Positions 1 to 13,109 of a stretch of 64,000 bases of DNA are shown here, piece by piece. The number at the start of each line of letters is the position of its first letter. The first letter of the stretch is position 1. Source of the DNA: Rotaria macrura (taxonomy: Eukaryota; Rotifera; Eurotatoria; Philodinida; Philodinidae); the NCBI GenBank assembly GCA_900239685.1, contig OENT01000614.1, positions 1 to 64,000 of the forward strand, in the 5' to 3' direction. Made by a program: the position numbers and the translations under genes. Under the pieces are notes generated by a model. It saw only the letters and a program-made list of their open reading frames with translations, ran no database searches and was not told where the DNA came from.

Positions 1-3000
1 GCCATCAAATCGCCTACTTTTTCCAGTAATATAGTAATATCTCCAATGCATGTTAGTCGAGGGCTTGATATTTGAAGCGTAGATACTAGAAGTCATGGCT
101 GTTCTTTTGCCATTTTCCGTGTCTCAATATACCGATCGGATACTGAGTTATTATTAAAATAAAACCGTACGGATAATTTTTGCCACCACTGTAGAAGGTT
201 CAGTCACATGGAAACAATGTTAACCCGTGGACAACACCTTCACTGTATAGATGAAGAGAGATTTTGGAAACATTTAATCTATTTTCATGCTGTGTCTCAA
301 GATGCAATACAATTAAAAGAAACTTTTACTCATCACAAACGAAGTTGATTACTCAAGCAGCTGTAATCTCGAGATAGTAAAAGCTTGTGATGAATTTATT
401 CAATTTCTATGAGTGAGAAGTGATTGTTTGGTTCTATGTTGATGATCCATTTTATTTCAATCAGTAGCTTAAATATAAGTCAAAAATGATCGAAGAAAAA
501 GGTTTATCTTGAGGATTAGGTGTTTCCTAAATAGACATCAATATCTAAAGAAACATGTTTGAACATTCTGATTGCAGCTTCATTTAGATATTGTTGGCAT
601 GCGTTTTTACTAAGCTGTTTTACTAAGTGCGTTCATAATTTTAAAAAACCGTGAAGAGATGCTTCAACAAGCAATATTTATGCTGTTGGGAGAGAGCTGG
701 ACAGTTCCAACAATAATGTTCAGATGCTCTGTAGATCAAACTGCCTGCTGTCAAGGATTGTAATCAAGTTTCAGAAAAATTCTTCTTTGCTTGAATCATA
801 CATCGAAATTGCATTGATGGACTAAGGGTTCATTACAGTTCGTGTCGATATAAAATTTATCGATATTGATTAATTAATTAATGACTATTAATGCTTTTGT
901 TGAATTCAAAATAAGATGAAAAGAAAGTGATGCATGAAGAAGTATGTCTTGACAAAATGCAGCGAACAAAAAAGAATTGCCGATTAAAAAAGAGAAATTT
1001 TCAAAGAAAGTCACGTTCACCATTGTGTGGATTTCGATGAATAAGATATAGCTTCTAAACAAATAGAAAAAGAAATGATCATGGACAGATGTGATCCCTG
1101 CATGCCATAAAAGCCAAGTTCTGTGTTGTGAACTTGGTAAGTAGTTTATTAGTAACGTTTCTTCTCTGCTCATGCAAACAAATGTCTTAAATGCAATATT
1201 TCGGGTTTGAATCAAGGATAAACACAGAAAATATTTCAAGAGTTAATATTATGACAGCTGTCTACTAGTACATTGTTGATATAACACTACGAGAGGATAA
1301 CTATAGTTTTCCATCTCCCTAATCATAATTTTCATGCGCAACTTAAATTATCAAGTAAAGTTTATGAAAAATTCTCATTCAGCATATGCCACCAGCACTA
1401 CATTTATGCGGGATGCATTTCAATTAAAATTTAACAGTTTTTCTCTTCATGGAAATTATAGGGCCTTTTCTTTTAAGAAAAACACTAAGAGCTTTGCATA
1501 AAAATTCTTTATCAATTCATTTCCAAACGTTGTTCAAGATACGACAAGGTTATTCGTTTGTTTACTTCAATTTCGAAACCGTACTAAGTATAAGTAAAGA
1601 AAAATATAGATATACTTGTTGGTAAAATCTTGAAATATAGCTTTTCAGTTGCTACACATGTCTTTCATATCAAAAGGATGAGCACCTTCACAAAAAAAAT
1701 CATAATCAGGTTGTAATTTCTCATCATGTAGTGAACATTTATTGCAGGAAAATAGAACAAGATCAATTTTACCAGGATTTTATGTATGCAGCATTCCAAT
1801 TAACTTGGTACTCGTGTACAAGTAATTACGCCATGTACAGTTGGTCTGACACTCAAATAGTAAAAATAACCGTAGAGCCAAGCGTTTTACGATCGTTTAG
1901 TTAGCGATATGCAGCAATTAAAGCACGTATATTTCAATAGGAATTCAAATGAAAAGTGGTTCGTTTCCTATCTCGGAAGATTGGTACACTTGAGAATTGC
2001 TGTTTTAGCATGATTAATCATTGAGATTATCCTACTTATATATGAGAGGGAACTGACCTAAAACATGTAATGACATTAATAAGTATTGAGTAAAAATATC
2101 TATATTTATCATCTTCAGTTGCGATTTGGGTACGTCATCAGCGACAGGTAAAAATACCTTTGATCACAAAGACGCAATATTCAAAATTACATAGACTAGA
2201 ACTGTGTCATGTATCACTTTATTAGTTTCATCTCCAGGGTGATTTTAGATAAACTTGAGCCTGTGAAATACTTCATTGAACATGAATTTTGATATGTAGC
2301 GAAATGATTTTCAAATACGACAAGACATACCTACGGACAACATCATGTTGCATTATGATTGCCTCAAGAAAGTTGTCATTTTCATCATAGTATAATCACG
2401 AATGAAATATTTTATATGATATGAAATTGAATTATATTGACATTGATCGAATGATAATCAAATACTATTTTTATTTTCTAATTAATTATTTTTCAAATAC
2501 TCTTTATTCAATTTGGCATGATTCTTTAAAAATTCTCAAGCATTGAAAACTACAAAAAATGTTTTTGAAAACTACTGTGCATGCATCAATAATATTGTTC
2601 AGTATTATTTTAATAATACGAATCACTTCATTCTATGTAAACATTTAAACTTTCATCGTAATGGAAAACTTTTTATAATGATGAATTACTTTTAAGTTGA
2701 GACGAAGTGCATTATCTTAGCTGTATTATGAATATACTACGAAAACGAATTCATGTTATTATGTTATTAATGCAGAAATATTGCAATCTTATGTTTATTG
2801 ATGTTTTAAATTTAACTAAGTTAAAAACATATCATCAACGTTGAACTTATAAACTAACCAATTCAATGTTTAATTTATAAGCATAGAAACTAGTGAACGA
2901 ATCGAAAATTTTGAAAACTAATTAAATATTATTCTCCAGATCTATTTCGACTTTGAATTCTTAATTCAAGTGTTCTATGAAGATAATATTCGCAACAGCA

Positions 3001-3432
3001 CTATCGAACTGTGCCAACATCTAAGTAGTAATAGATCGAAGAGCGGAAATCGTTTCCAGGACATTCCAAACGCATCAGAGTCTACATAATACACATATTT
3101 AGAGATCAAAAGCAATTACTTGGTTGAACGACTTCTTGTGTTAGCTAAAATTAGAGTAACCTAGATGACGTCTTTCATGTCATTTGAGTTTGTAATCGTA
3201 TAAAAAAATGACTTAGTCTTGTTGAATTTAGCAACATTATCAATCATAGACGTGTGCATTCAGTGCAATGTTCATACCAGTTGATTTCTCTAGTTTGTAA
3301 ATTATCGTTCTATAAGTACTTGAAGACCCACAACATACTATTATTTGATTGAATATCAATGAAAGTCGAGAAAAGAAAACTCATTCACATTCAAACGAAG
3401 AAAAAAAAGAAAAAACATCGACATCGTTCTAT
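1..3432. other. Gene-poor AT-rich region
   Basis: No coding region could be supported in this 3.4-kb stretch. Frames around 180-860 are interrupted by stops, though they are slightly less AT-rich than the surroundings and may be a decayed gene or transposon copy. The rest is AT-rich with scattered A/T runs. It lies downstream of the minus-strand GPCR, so it would hold that gene's 3' flank. Confidence 0.5.
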
Positions 3433-5511
3433 TTAAATATCAGAAGTATCAACGATGATTGCCGTTGAAGTTAGTTTTCTTTCAAATTTAGATGTTAGAT
3501 CTCGCATAGATACTAACGATGGAGTAGTTTTAACATCGTCACCAATATCATTAACAACCGTTAATGCTTGTCCTGCACCTGAATTTAGACGATGATTAGA
3601 ATAGTTTTTATAGTCATCAATTCTCTGACAATGCCAACAGTTAAATATAACTCTCATGCATTCATGACGTAATTGATTATTCATTATCCCATAGACAAAT
3701 GGCGATGCACATATTGATATACAATAAAGTAATGTTAATAAAACAAATATATCTGGATGTAATTGTCGACGTTTATCGTATGCACGTACAAAACCATATG
3801 GATGATAACCAAGAAAGAACAATGTAAATAAAACTGCAAACATTTTAGTTATACGTATTTCACGTTTCAGTGAATGTGATATTGACACTGTTCCATTATT
3901 TGTTCGTCCACTTGCGTGTGATGCATGATAAACATGATAAAATATTCCAAGAAAACAAATTATAATTATGACGTTTGGTAATATAATTAATATAGTTACA
4001 TTAATGAGTATTTGTAATTTATTACGTATTGAACAACGTAATGCTTGAGATGAATATTCAATTGAATTTGTTATAAACGATGGTAAACAACATATGATTG
4101 GTAATATTCGTGTTATAACTAGTGAAACAATAACATAGGTTTTTACTGACATTCGACGTAATAGATTTGGATAAACGACAACAATAAGTCGATGTATGGC
4201 AATTAAACAATGATGCCATAGAAGACAGCCCATACAAATCGTTGAAAAATATACGACTAAATTGCATATTAAAGGTCCACCAACCCAACTACGGTTTGCA
4301 TAGGACAGACCGACAAAAAATTGATTGAAACCAATATTTAATAAATCATTGAATTGTAACTGAAAACCAAAAATAAAAATTGTTTTCAGCATTGACTGTG
4401 ACTCGATATGTATCAGTTCTAGACGCAACTGGGTACAGATCAGCCTGTGAGCGAATTACTGCTTAATATCAAATCATTTCATTGATGAGTTGGATATCAA
4501 TCAGACTGGGTATTCTCCACTCCGACCGTACTAATTCATCCCTAACTAGAACTAACTATTACGTGTATATATATATATATATGTTCAGAATCAATGAAAT
4601 ATCATCAGTTGCTTGGATCCTCAATACCTTCGAGATTGTGATCATTTGGAAATATTTCATCCATAAAATGTTTCGCTATCTTACAATCTGTTTTTGAAAC
4701 AAAATCCAATTAGTAGATGTTATAGTTACGTGTATTATCTACTTGCGATTTATTTCTTTACAAATTATCTACATTCTTATCACTATTCCCATGATCCTAT
4801 TTTGAATCAATCAGACAATATTCTATAGAACTCGAATAAGAGATTAAATTGCGTGTTATTATTCGATTAGATTCGTTTTCTCGTGCAAACTAATCAATTC
4901 TTTTATAGAAACTTATGTAAGTTAGCAGCACTCCAGAGAACAAATCATAGCATGATTGAACTAATTTGAAGTCATTCTGTGGGCGCATGAGTCAACTGCG
5001 AGTGGGAAAGATTTCCGGTATGTTTTCTTTCTTATTTTTTGATGATTATATTGTCAAATACTTGTCTATTTAGTAAGTTGAAGTAGATGAAAAAGAAGCG
5101 AACGGAAGTTTTCCATATGTGTATGAGTGTATACAATCTATGTGTTGTTTGAAAAATAATTTTGATATCCTTGCCTTGTGGGTCGGAGAGAGCGGGGATG
5201 TCGGGAAGGGGGGGGGAGATGCAGAGGACTTTCCTTTCTCGCTATTGAAATAAACTATGGCTTACCGAAACAATAAATATATTAATAATATTTGTTCGAA
5301 GCTTTTTTACGGAAAGTATCGTTGTTATAAGAAGGAAGTTTCCGACAAGACCCAAAAAAATGAAAACAAATGCAAGTATGGCGCCGACAAACGTTGCTTG
5401 TCCTGTAGGTTGTCTTAACGATTGATCCATTAATGTTGTTGTTTGAGAATGTATTATTGAGTTAATACCGAGTGATACACCACTTAATGTAATTGTTGTT
5501 GTCTTATTCAT
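3433..5511 (-). CDS. Class A (rhodopsin-like) GPCR, atypical motifs
   Basis: A seven-transmembrane receptor, expected at the plasma membrane; the ligand is unknown. Two exons: 5511-5266 (82 codons, ATG start) and 4359-3433, joined in phase 0 across a 906-bp intron, giving 390 aa. Exon 1 carries an N-terminal segment with several Thr/Asn and TM1 (about 39-66) with the conserved GN pair. Exon 2 opens with the TM2 aspartate (FNDLL) and has a TM3 cysteine (GGPLIC) for the usual extracellular disulphide. Three hallmark motifs are altered: DRY is HRL (AIHRLIVVVY), the TM6 CWxP is GYHP, and the TM7 NPxxY is SPFVY. The HRL/SPxxY type recalls divergent invertebrate orphan receptors (Tre1/Moody- or melatonin-like groups), but I cannot assign a subfamily. 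The joined exons leave a coherent seven-helix protein with no frameshift. Confidence 0.85.
4564..4581. repeat. (AT)n microsatellite in GPCR intron
   Basis: A short perfect run of TA dinucleotides inside the single intron of the class A GPCR gene. Nothing else is seen in that intron apart from a G-rich patch near 5208-5217. Confidence 0.8.
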
Positions 5512-8500
5512 TCTGGTTTTAATTGGAGAACACGCAAAAATTCTGTTGCTAATAATCTAGTCAGAATTTAGTCTAGAAATAATTTACAGTGTTAGAATAA
5601 TAAATGAGGTGTAAATAGCTGTAATCAAGTTAACATGTAGATCTATTTCACTCTATCGTAGTATTTATTTCACGGCACAAAGTAGACATTGAGAAAGAGT
5701 TTTTCTTCTTCTTCATTGTGGCACATACTCTTCATCTCCCGCGAGTCATCTTCTATTTTTCTCTTTAGTTTCTTTTCCCGTCAATCTTTTTTCTTGACTA
5801 TCATGGATTTCTTCTCTCTTTTCTTTTTACTGCTTTATCGATGTCTATTAGTTTAAATAACAAATAAATCAAATAGCTTATGCAACTTAAACAAGGATGT
5901 CTGTCTAGAATGACAACAAATGAATTTATACGAGGAAAAAGAATTCATAATTATAATTATCAACAATAATAAAAGAAAATAAGAAGTGTGCATATTATCT
6001 TTTAATTTCTTGGCATGCAATAACGAAGGTATCTAACATTATAAAAATGTTTTCATAATCAATTGTTGACTTTTACTTAAAAAGAACAAGTCTTCTATCA
6101 AATTTCTTTTTTCAATATAAGCGTGTGATGAGAATAAGTAAAGAGAAAAATAATTAATCTTAATTATGTTGAGATCGAATTTGATTATCTGGGTAAGTAA
6201 AAATTTAATTAAGATCTATAAATATAAATATATATACGTGAGTATAAAAATCTAGTATTGTTGATCACATTTCCTTTTTTCAATTCAAAAAAAAAGGAAC
6301 GTAACATAAAAAAACTGTCATCCATTTATGATGTGACATGAATTGAAAACAAAGAAAAAAGTATGATGGAAATGACAAATAAATTCATTCAAGAACGCCA
6401 GTCTATTGATAGATTATTTCGATGAACGTCTATTAAAAGGAAACAGGTCGGAGAAAGTTGAAGATGACAAGAATGAAACAAAAAGAAAACCAAGAATAGT
6501 TTTCTTTATTTCTTGACTTATCTCACTATCATCAATTACTCTCTGATTGTCAAACTCTTGCAACAATAACAATTTTACATATTAAATATTAGTCGTAGTG
6601 GATCAATACTTACAATAGCGAGAGATATGTCATCGACTACAGATAAAAAAATATATATACATAGATACATATATAGTGGCAAGATGATTAAAGAGACTTC
6701 CATATAAAAATCAAAGCATCAACAAAACATCCAACATGAAATGAGTTTAATTTTATCCCAATATGAGAAGACATAATGCGGAAAAGTGTATTTGGATTCT
6801 ATTTTCTCGCTGTTTATTCTTCTTACTTTGTACTTGTGTTTGTCCTCTTTCGATCTCGACATTGCCCACCCCCCTCCCTTTTTTCTCATCATTTATAGAA
6901 TTCACAAATTTCAAATCGGAAATAGAGAACTTACTAACTTCCTTTTTTTTCTCTTGATAAGTATCAGTAAATTCAGGATATTACTGTCGACAAAAATATG
7001 ATATTGAATACTACCGTTTTAATTTTCAATAATTTTAGTCTTGTTGCATCAGATAATGTTAAAAGTTGTCTCATTATTCATTATAAATAATAGTGCTAGA
7101 ATGAAAGAAAATAAGGTCAGACAAAGAAGAAAAAAAACATTTTGTATATTCGATGTGGAAAAGTCATCATCATCAGTCTATTGTGTTGTTTTTCTTCATT
7201 CTTTTATTCGTTATTCTACTTCTTATCCTCATCATCCTCATCATTACAATCATCATTACCATCAATCAGAGTAGTAGAAGTTTTGACGTGAGTATTAAAT
7301 AGGATGCAGAATGACAAAGATGATAATTAAGAAAAATGAACTCTTACATAAGAGTATCTTTCTTTGAAAATACCACGTTCGTTAAATCAATTCATTCTTT
7401 TATTGTTAACATTATTTTAGATAGTTATGATTGTTCAACAGACTCAATTATCTTTTTCTTTAATAAAATGTAAATGAAAACCTACATGCATTTGACTGAA
7501 GATATTCCTTTTGTCACTTCCGTTATCCTATATATTGTCTCTTGTTATTGTTCTCTTGCATTTAACAAGTAGTAATCAAGTGCACTAGTCTAACAATCGA
7601 GAAAACGATAGAAACTGCCGAAAATGACTATAATTTTTCTTCATGAGTAAATTTGATATTTTTATGATATTAATAGCTTACTTATCATTCGTATTATATG
7701 TTCTTAGTGTGAAGAGAAATCTATTAGATGGTCCAACGCAAAGATGATTGATGACAAAAAATAACTTCTAGGAGATATGAGGAAGTATTTGTCTCCAATG
7801 AAAAGCTAGAGACATCATGTACTACAAATATCGAATATCTTCTATTTTATTTACTATATATATATATATATATAGTGTGTAAAATGCAAATAGCATGAAT
7901 CTATTTTCATAGTTGTTCTCGGTCGATGGCCGTCTCCAAGATTTAATTAAGATTTACTATGCATCTCAACAATAAAGGCATCTACATTTGTAATCGGACA
8001 GCGAAAAAAAAAGCCGATGCGCTGTTCGTCGCACTCCCGCTAAGCGAATTTCCGAAAAGCATGAATACAACTCTATCTATGTATATACCATGCACAGAAG
8101 AAGAAATCTTACATCAAAATAATAATGCTTTCTCAATATGACTCTAAAGGTGGCGATTGGTTGTAATGTCTCAAAGGATTATCTTCATATTATACTGGCA
8201 AAACTTACATCTTCCCAAAATATTCAACCAACAGTTGTTTCTTTTGCTTCCAACAAAGTTATTGACGTAATAAGCATACATGGCGAAGGTATCCGATGAC
8301 TACATTATAATAATCGCAAAACTACTATTCATTAATATCTACATTATTAAACGATGATAATACTCGAATGCTTCATAACTTTAAAAGATATTTGATATAA
8401 TAGAATCATATTTATCTTATTTACTTATCTAATTTTAGATAATTGTCTATTCTTTTTTTTTATGACCGGAATACTTCACTTTACACATGCTTCATGATCA

Positions 8501-11500
8501 AAATTCTTTTTCTATTGTCTAGTTCATGAAATTATTATGAAGAAAAAAACTCTCTTGTTTACGACTGACTGACTAATGGTAAATGTTTGTCCATGAGTTT
8601 CTTGGTTCTCTATTCAAAAATACGAACGATATCACTGGCAAAATTTGACAGACTACGATTTCAAATGAATATATGACTCAAAGCATAGCGTTTATCCATG
8701 AAAAAATTGCAGGTGTCTTTGTCAGAATAGAGAAAAATAAAAGTGAACGCTTATTTTATATATATATATATATAAATAGTTAACTAAAGCAGTTAAAGAA
8801 CTATTTGGATGTGTCACTCATGCATTAATAAATTTAATATTCACTACAATATAGACTCAGACAAAGAACTAGGTATTTTAATACTTAGATTTTTCTTTAC
8901 TCTTCAATGCGCTATCTAGTAATCGTAAAATCTAGATTGCAAAAATCATAAATTGATATTCGAGTAGTTCTTTCCTTTTGACTTAGACGACATGTCGGAA
9001 CCATAATTACGGTCAATTAGCAAAATTTATTTTTAGCGTTTGAGACGTTAGCAGGAATGCTCAGTAATTTCCTAATTAATTTTCTTCTTCGAACATTATA
9101 TGTATATATGACTTATCACGATTGTGGACATTTATTAGTCAATATGAAAAGTATCATTAGAGAAGACAAAGTAATTTATTTGTTTACAACAATTGAAAAC
9201 ATATATTTATGTACTATTAATAGTCCTGCTTGACAGTAGTTTAGTCTTAAACGAAATAGGTTTTTGCATTGAGTCGCCGTTCTAGATTAATAATTTGAAA
9301 ACTACTTCATCTTCAACATAGATGAACGAGCTAATGATCAAAGTTCTGTGATAATACTACCTAAAATCGATATGATAATATGATACTAAACTGATGAATT
9401 CTTAAATACTATATGAAAAAATTCGCTATTGTTGAATTCTGGATGTCTTCAACACAGGACTTTTTCCTATTAGTTTCGAGAAAAACCGATCTTTGATTTT
9501 TTTTGTTTTGTGCAAACGATATTCTCACTTCTAATAAATTCTAAGCTTCCGTCCAATGAATATATATATGTATGTATATATATCAACACGATTTCATTGT
9601 ACATACGAGAGATGTTCGAAAAAGAAACAAGCATATGTGACTTTAATTACTTAAAATAGTGATTATATAATATAGCCTTTTTTTTGAAACATTGCAAACT
9701 CATGCCTTTTTGAATATATTTGAGTGTCGCATTATTCTTCATTTGAGCACATGTCTTCTAAATGAACTTTCATTGTTCTTCTCTTAACGAGAATGTCGCA
9801 TTCATATTTGACATGAACGCATACTTGTGTTTTATCTAATTATTAGATATTAATAATCATTACTGAAAAGTACGGTGAAGCTTTCTAGTTTAATGAAATA
9901 CTTCGTCAGATATTAACGGATCGATAAACAAGCTGAAATACAAATGAAAGCCAAACAAATAAAACAGAGTATTTTCTTCTTGTTTTTTTCTAACATTGTT
10001 TCATAATATCTAATAATAGATTCGTAGTCTTTTAGAAATGAAAACTATGCATGTGATTCTAAGCAGCCTTCAAATATAACAATGACTAGGAGGAAAAAAA
10101 TCCGAGGACATTCAAGAAAGTTTACTTGCCTTTGAAGTTTTTGTATTATGTCAATAAACATGCGATGATTTATCTCATATTTTACCCGCCGAGCAAATTT
10201 TGCCCGTACTTTTATTCTTTACTCTAGGGAAGGTCGGACAGATTTTTCTTCTGTTTCTAATATATTTATCATCTTACTATGAGTTTTGATTCCGTTCGCA
10301 TGAATTCTAACAGAAGCACGAACTGATTCGATATTTCATGGTTAGAAAGAATAGGATTATATCTTTATTTAGCTCTGATTATCGTACAATGATTGAAAAG
10401 AAATATAGTTCAAAGCATTTGTTTTGTTTTTCAACACTTGTATGGAAAACAATTAGATCTGAAGATAATGCCAAACGAAGCATCGCGATAGAAAAAAAAA
10501 AAAAACTTTAATGTCCTATTTTTGTTAATTCAATCAATTCTCTATATTCAATAAAATAAGAATGTGTATTCATATGAAATATTAGTTTGATCAGCATCGA
10601 GAAAAAAATGGCGTTTGAAGAAAAAAAACAACAGAAATTTTATGCACAGCATGTTTCTCATTTATAAACGAATAATAAAATCAGGATGTTGGATCATTAA
10701 TTAAGCTCATATGCCACATTCTATCTATGAGGATAGGCTATTGTATTGACGTATACTATGAAATCTTAAAGAACAACTTCGATAGTTTGACAACATAAAA
10801 AAAAAAAACTCGACGATCCACATCAGTTATTATCTATTCAAAACTAAAGTGAACTTGATGGTAAATTGAATTATTTCATAAAGAAAGTACTCAGAAAACA
10901 ACGATTATCAGTCCGTACATAAAAGAAATAACTTTTTAATAATAGAAAGTTTAATTCATTCAATGAATATTATAAGCATCACTTAATCACTGACACATTG
11001 CTGAACAGGCACATCTCATCAATCTTTATTTCATATTCATCATTTCTAATTCATTGCAATCATACCTTTTGTAGTTCATAAAGGTATAGATTTCTTCTTA
11101 AAATAAATCTACCTTTGGCCATAGTACTAGAAGCTAGATAACGTGAACTAAATGATGATTAATCGATTGAAAATTACTTCTATTAGACGTATTTGATCGT
11201 GCGGCGTCTATGCAAGGAACAATTTTTTCTCTGGTTTTACCTTCAAATCAAATTTATACCCATGATCTATTACTTGAGTGGATCTTCATGTCTTGAAAAA
11301 AGTAAGATAAACATAAAATAGAAGAGTGAATCGTCAAGAAAATTTCTGGTGAGTTAACATTTAATCAGTCGCCCAAAGGAGATACTGATATTCCAACAAA
11401 ACCTTTACTATTGTAATAGATTGAAAAAACAAGTGAGAAGAATTCTTCACAGCTTTCTGACACTGAGAAAAAGATTTTTTTTTCATATAAAAATTTTATC

Positions 11501-13109
11501 TACAGACTAAAGAATACGACTCAAACAACATAGATAGAGTCAATATTCTCTATATGCTTGATTACATTTAATCGATATGAATATCCATCGATTAATCGCT
11601 TTTTCGAATGCATAAATAGGAGTATATTAATTAGCTTCTACTATTACTGGAATAAAAAGGAAGTATATTCCACGAAGTAATAATCCTTAGTTCACCGAAC
11701 TAAAAAAAATTTAGTTTTAATGTAATAGAAATGAAAATGAAATAGAAATTTATAAAATGGTAATATACGTGAATATTTTCAATTATTCATGGATGATTAC
11801 CGTGCCAATTGTACACTTCATTTAATACAACTAAATAGGACTATTTTTTTCATTGTGTCTATAAACTGAAAATGATAGATCTTGAACTGGTTTCCTTTTT
11901 TTTTGTGTAATTAAACTTGCACTCCTCACACTTCATCTAATACATACAAATATATTACCATAGAGTATTGCCAGGACTCTGTGTATAGCATACCTATATA
12001 AAAATAATCACGTCGTATATAATTAGTCTTTTTATGGTCTTCATGTAAGTTATCTCTCGACAAAGCACATATCTGAGAGATTTCACTTCATTTTAATCTT
12101 AACATATAGTTCTCTTCAGTAGACAGAAATAGATCTTATAAAACTTCTCCTATTTATTTATGGAAACTACTAAGACCAATGATCCCGTTAGCATCCCATC
12201 CAGTTTTCTTTCAGTTCAAACTGAACGATTCATAAAATATCAGTCATTGCGGTATTCTTTTGTATTATGAAAGATGAAAGAGAAATAGCGCAAATAAATA
12301 AATTTTCTACATAAAAGAACTTTCAAACTCAATAATAATAGAACCACCTACGCATTGTAAACGTATGTCCTACATTAACATGTTTTCCGAAGAAAGTACT
12401 ACGTAACTCTGTACAAATGAACACGAATCAAATGAAAAAATTGAGACGACGTTAATTAGCAACATAAAACTAATCTAAATGTAAACCACCTTCCAAAACT
12501 ATAGTGTGCAGAACAAAGACAATTCATCTCTAACGATATTTTATTCTATAAGAAATGAACGAAGGATGTGAACGCAGCTGAAAAAAGAACAAATTAACTG
12601 AGTGGTCTTAATAACATTACAATGCTCAATCTGAACCGAATTGTTTGTGACAAGATGAATGAAAACCGTTAGATACACATTCCTAGCTCTGAAATCTAAT
12701 AATTAGTTCAAATGATTTATTATTCATGAATATGATTCTAAAAACAACGGTGATGTATGGAGAGATACAAATTTTCATTCATGCTCTTACAAAAAGAAAA
12801 AGAATCATATCGATATTCTTCCTTCATAACACACATGTATGGTTTCCATACAACTGAATAGTCGTAGGTGAATAAAATTTTATTTGTTGATATGCAAACA
12901 TTTCCTTCATGTTACAATGGTATACTTTATCTTTTTCATTTTTATTGACATCGAGCTGTGCTGGCATGTAACTGACAATAATAACCAGAAAAAGAAAATA
13001 GTCAGTTGATGACAAGTATTTCAGCAAACGTTCTATAAAACGGCAAATATTTCTAAATTTATTTCAACTATATCTGACAAAATTACGATTCACTAATAAA
13101 CTAAACAAA
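5512..13109. other. 7.6-kb gene-poor interval
   Basis: This is the longest stretch without a supported gene. Open frames here are short, lack splice-consistent continuation and have no recognisable domains; the longest small ones (for example 7041-7274 and 12824-13027 minus) have low-complexity or unremarkable translations. The sequence holds TA microsatellites and A/T runs. It separates the 5' end of the class A GPCR from the 3' end of the ARM/TIR/SAM gene, so it may contain GPCR upstream regulatory sequence. I see no tRNA, rRNA or complete transposon in it. Confidence 0.5.
7855..7874. repeat. (TA)n microsatellite
   Basis: Ten perfect TA units in the intergenic region. A similar shorter TA run occurs near 8758-8774. 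Confidence 0.85.

Noticed and set aside
6763..7274. Overlapping plus-strand frames with Phe/Ser/His-rich translations
   Set aside because: The composition is low-complexity, with no splice structure or domain.
12824..13027. Minus-strand 67-codon frame with a hydrophobic start
   Set aside because: It could be a small secreted peptide, but there is no family match, splice context or conserved cysteine pattern. It lies in the 3' flank of the ARM/TIR/SAM gene.
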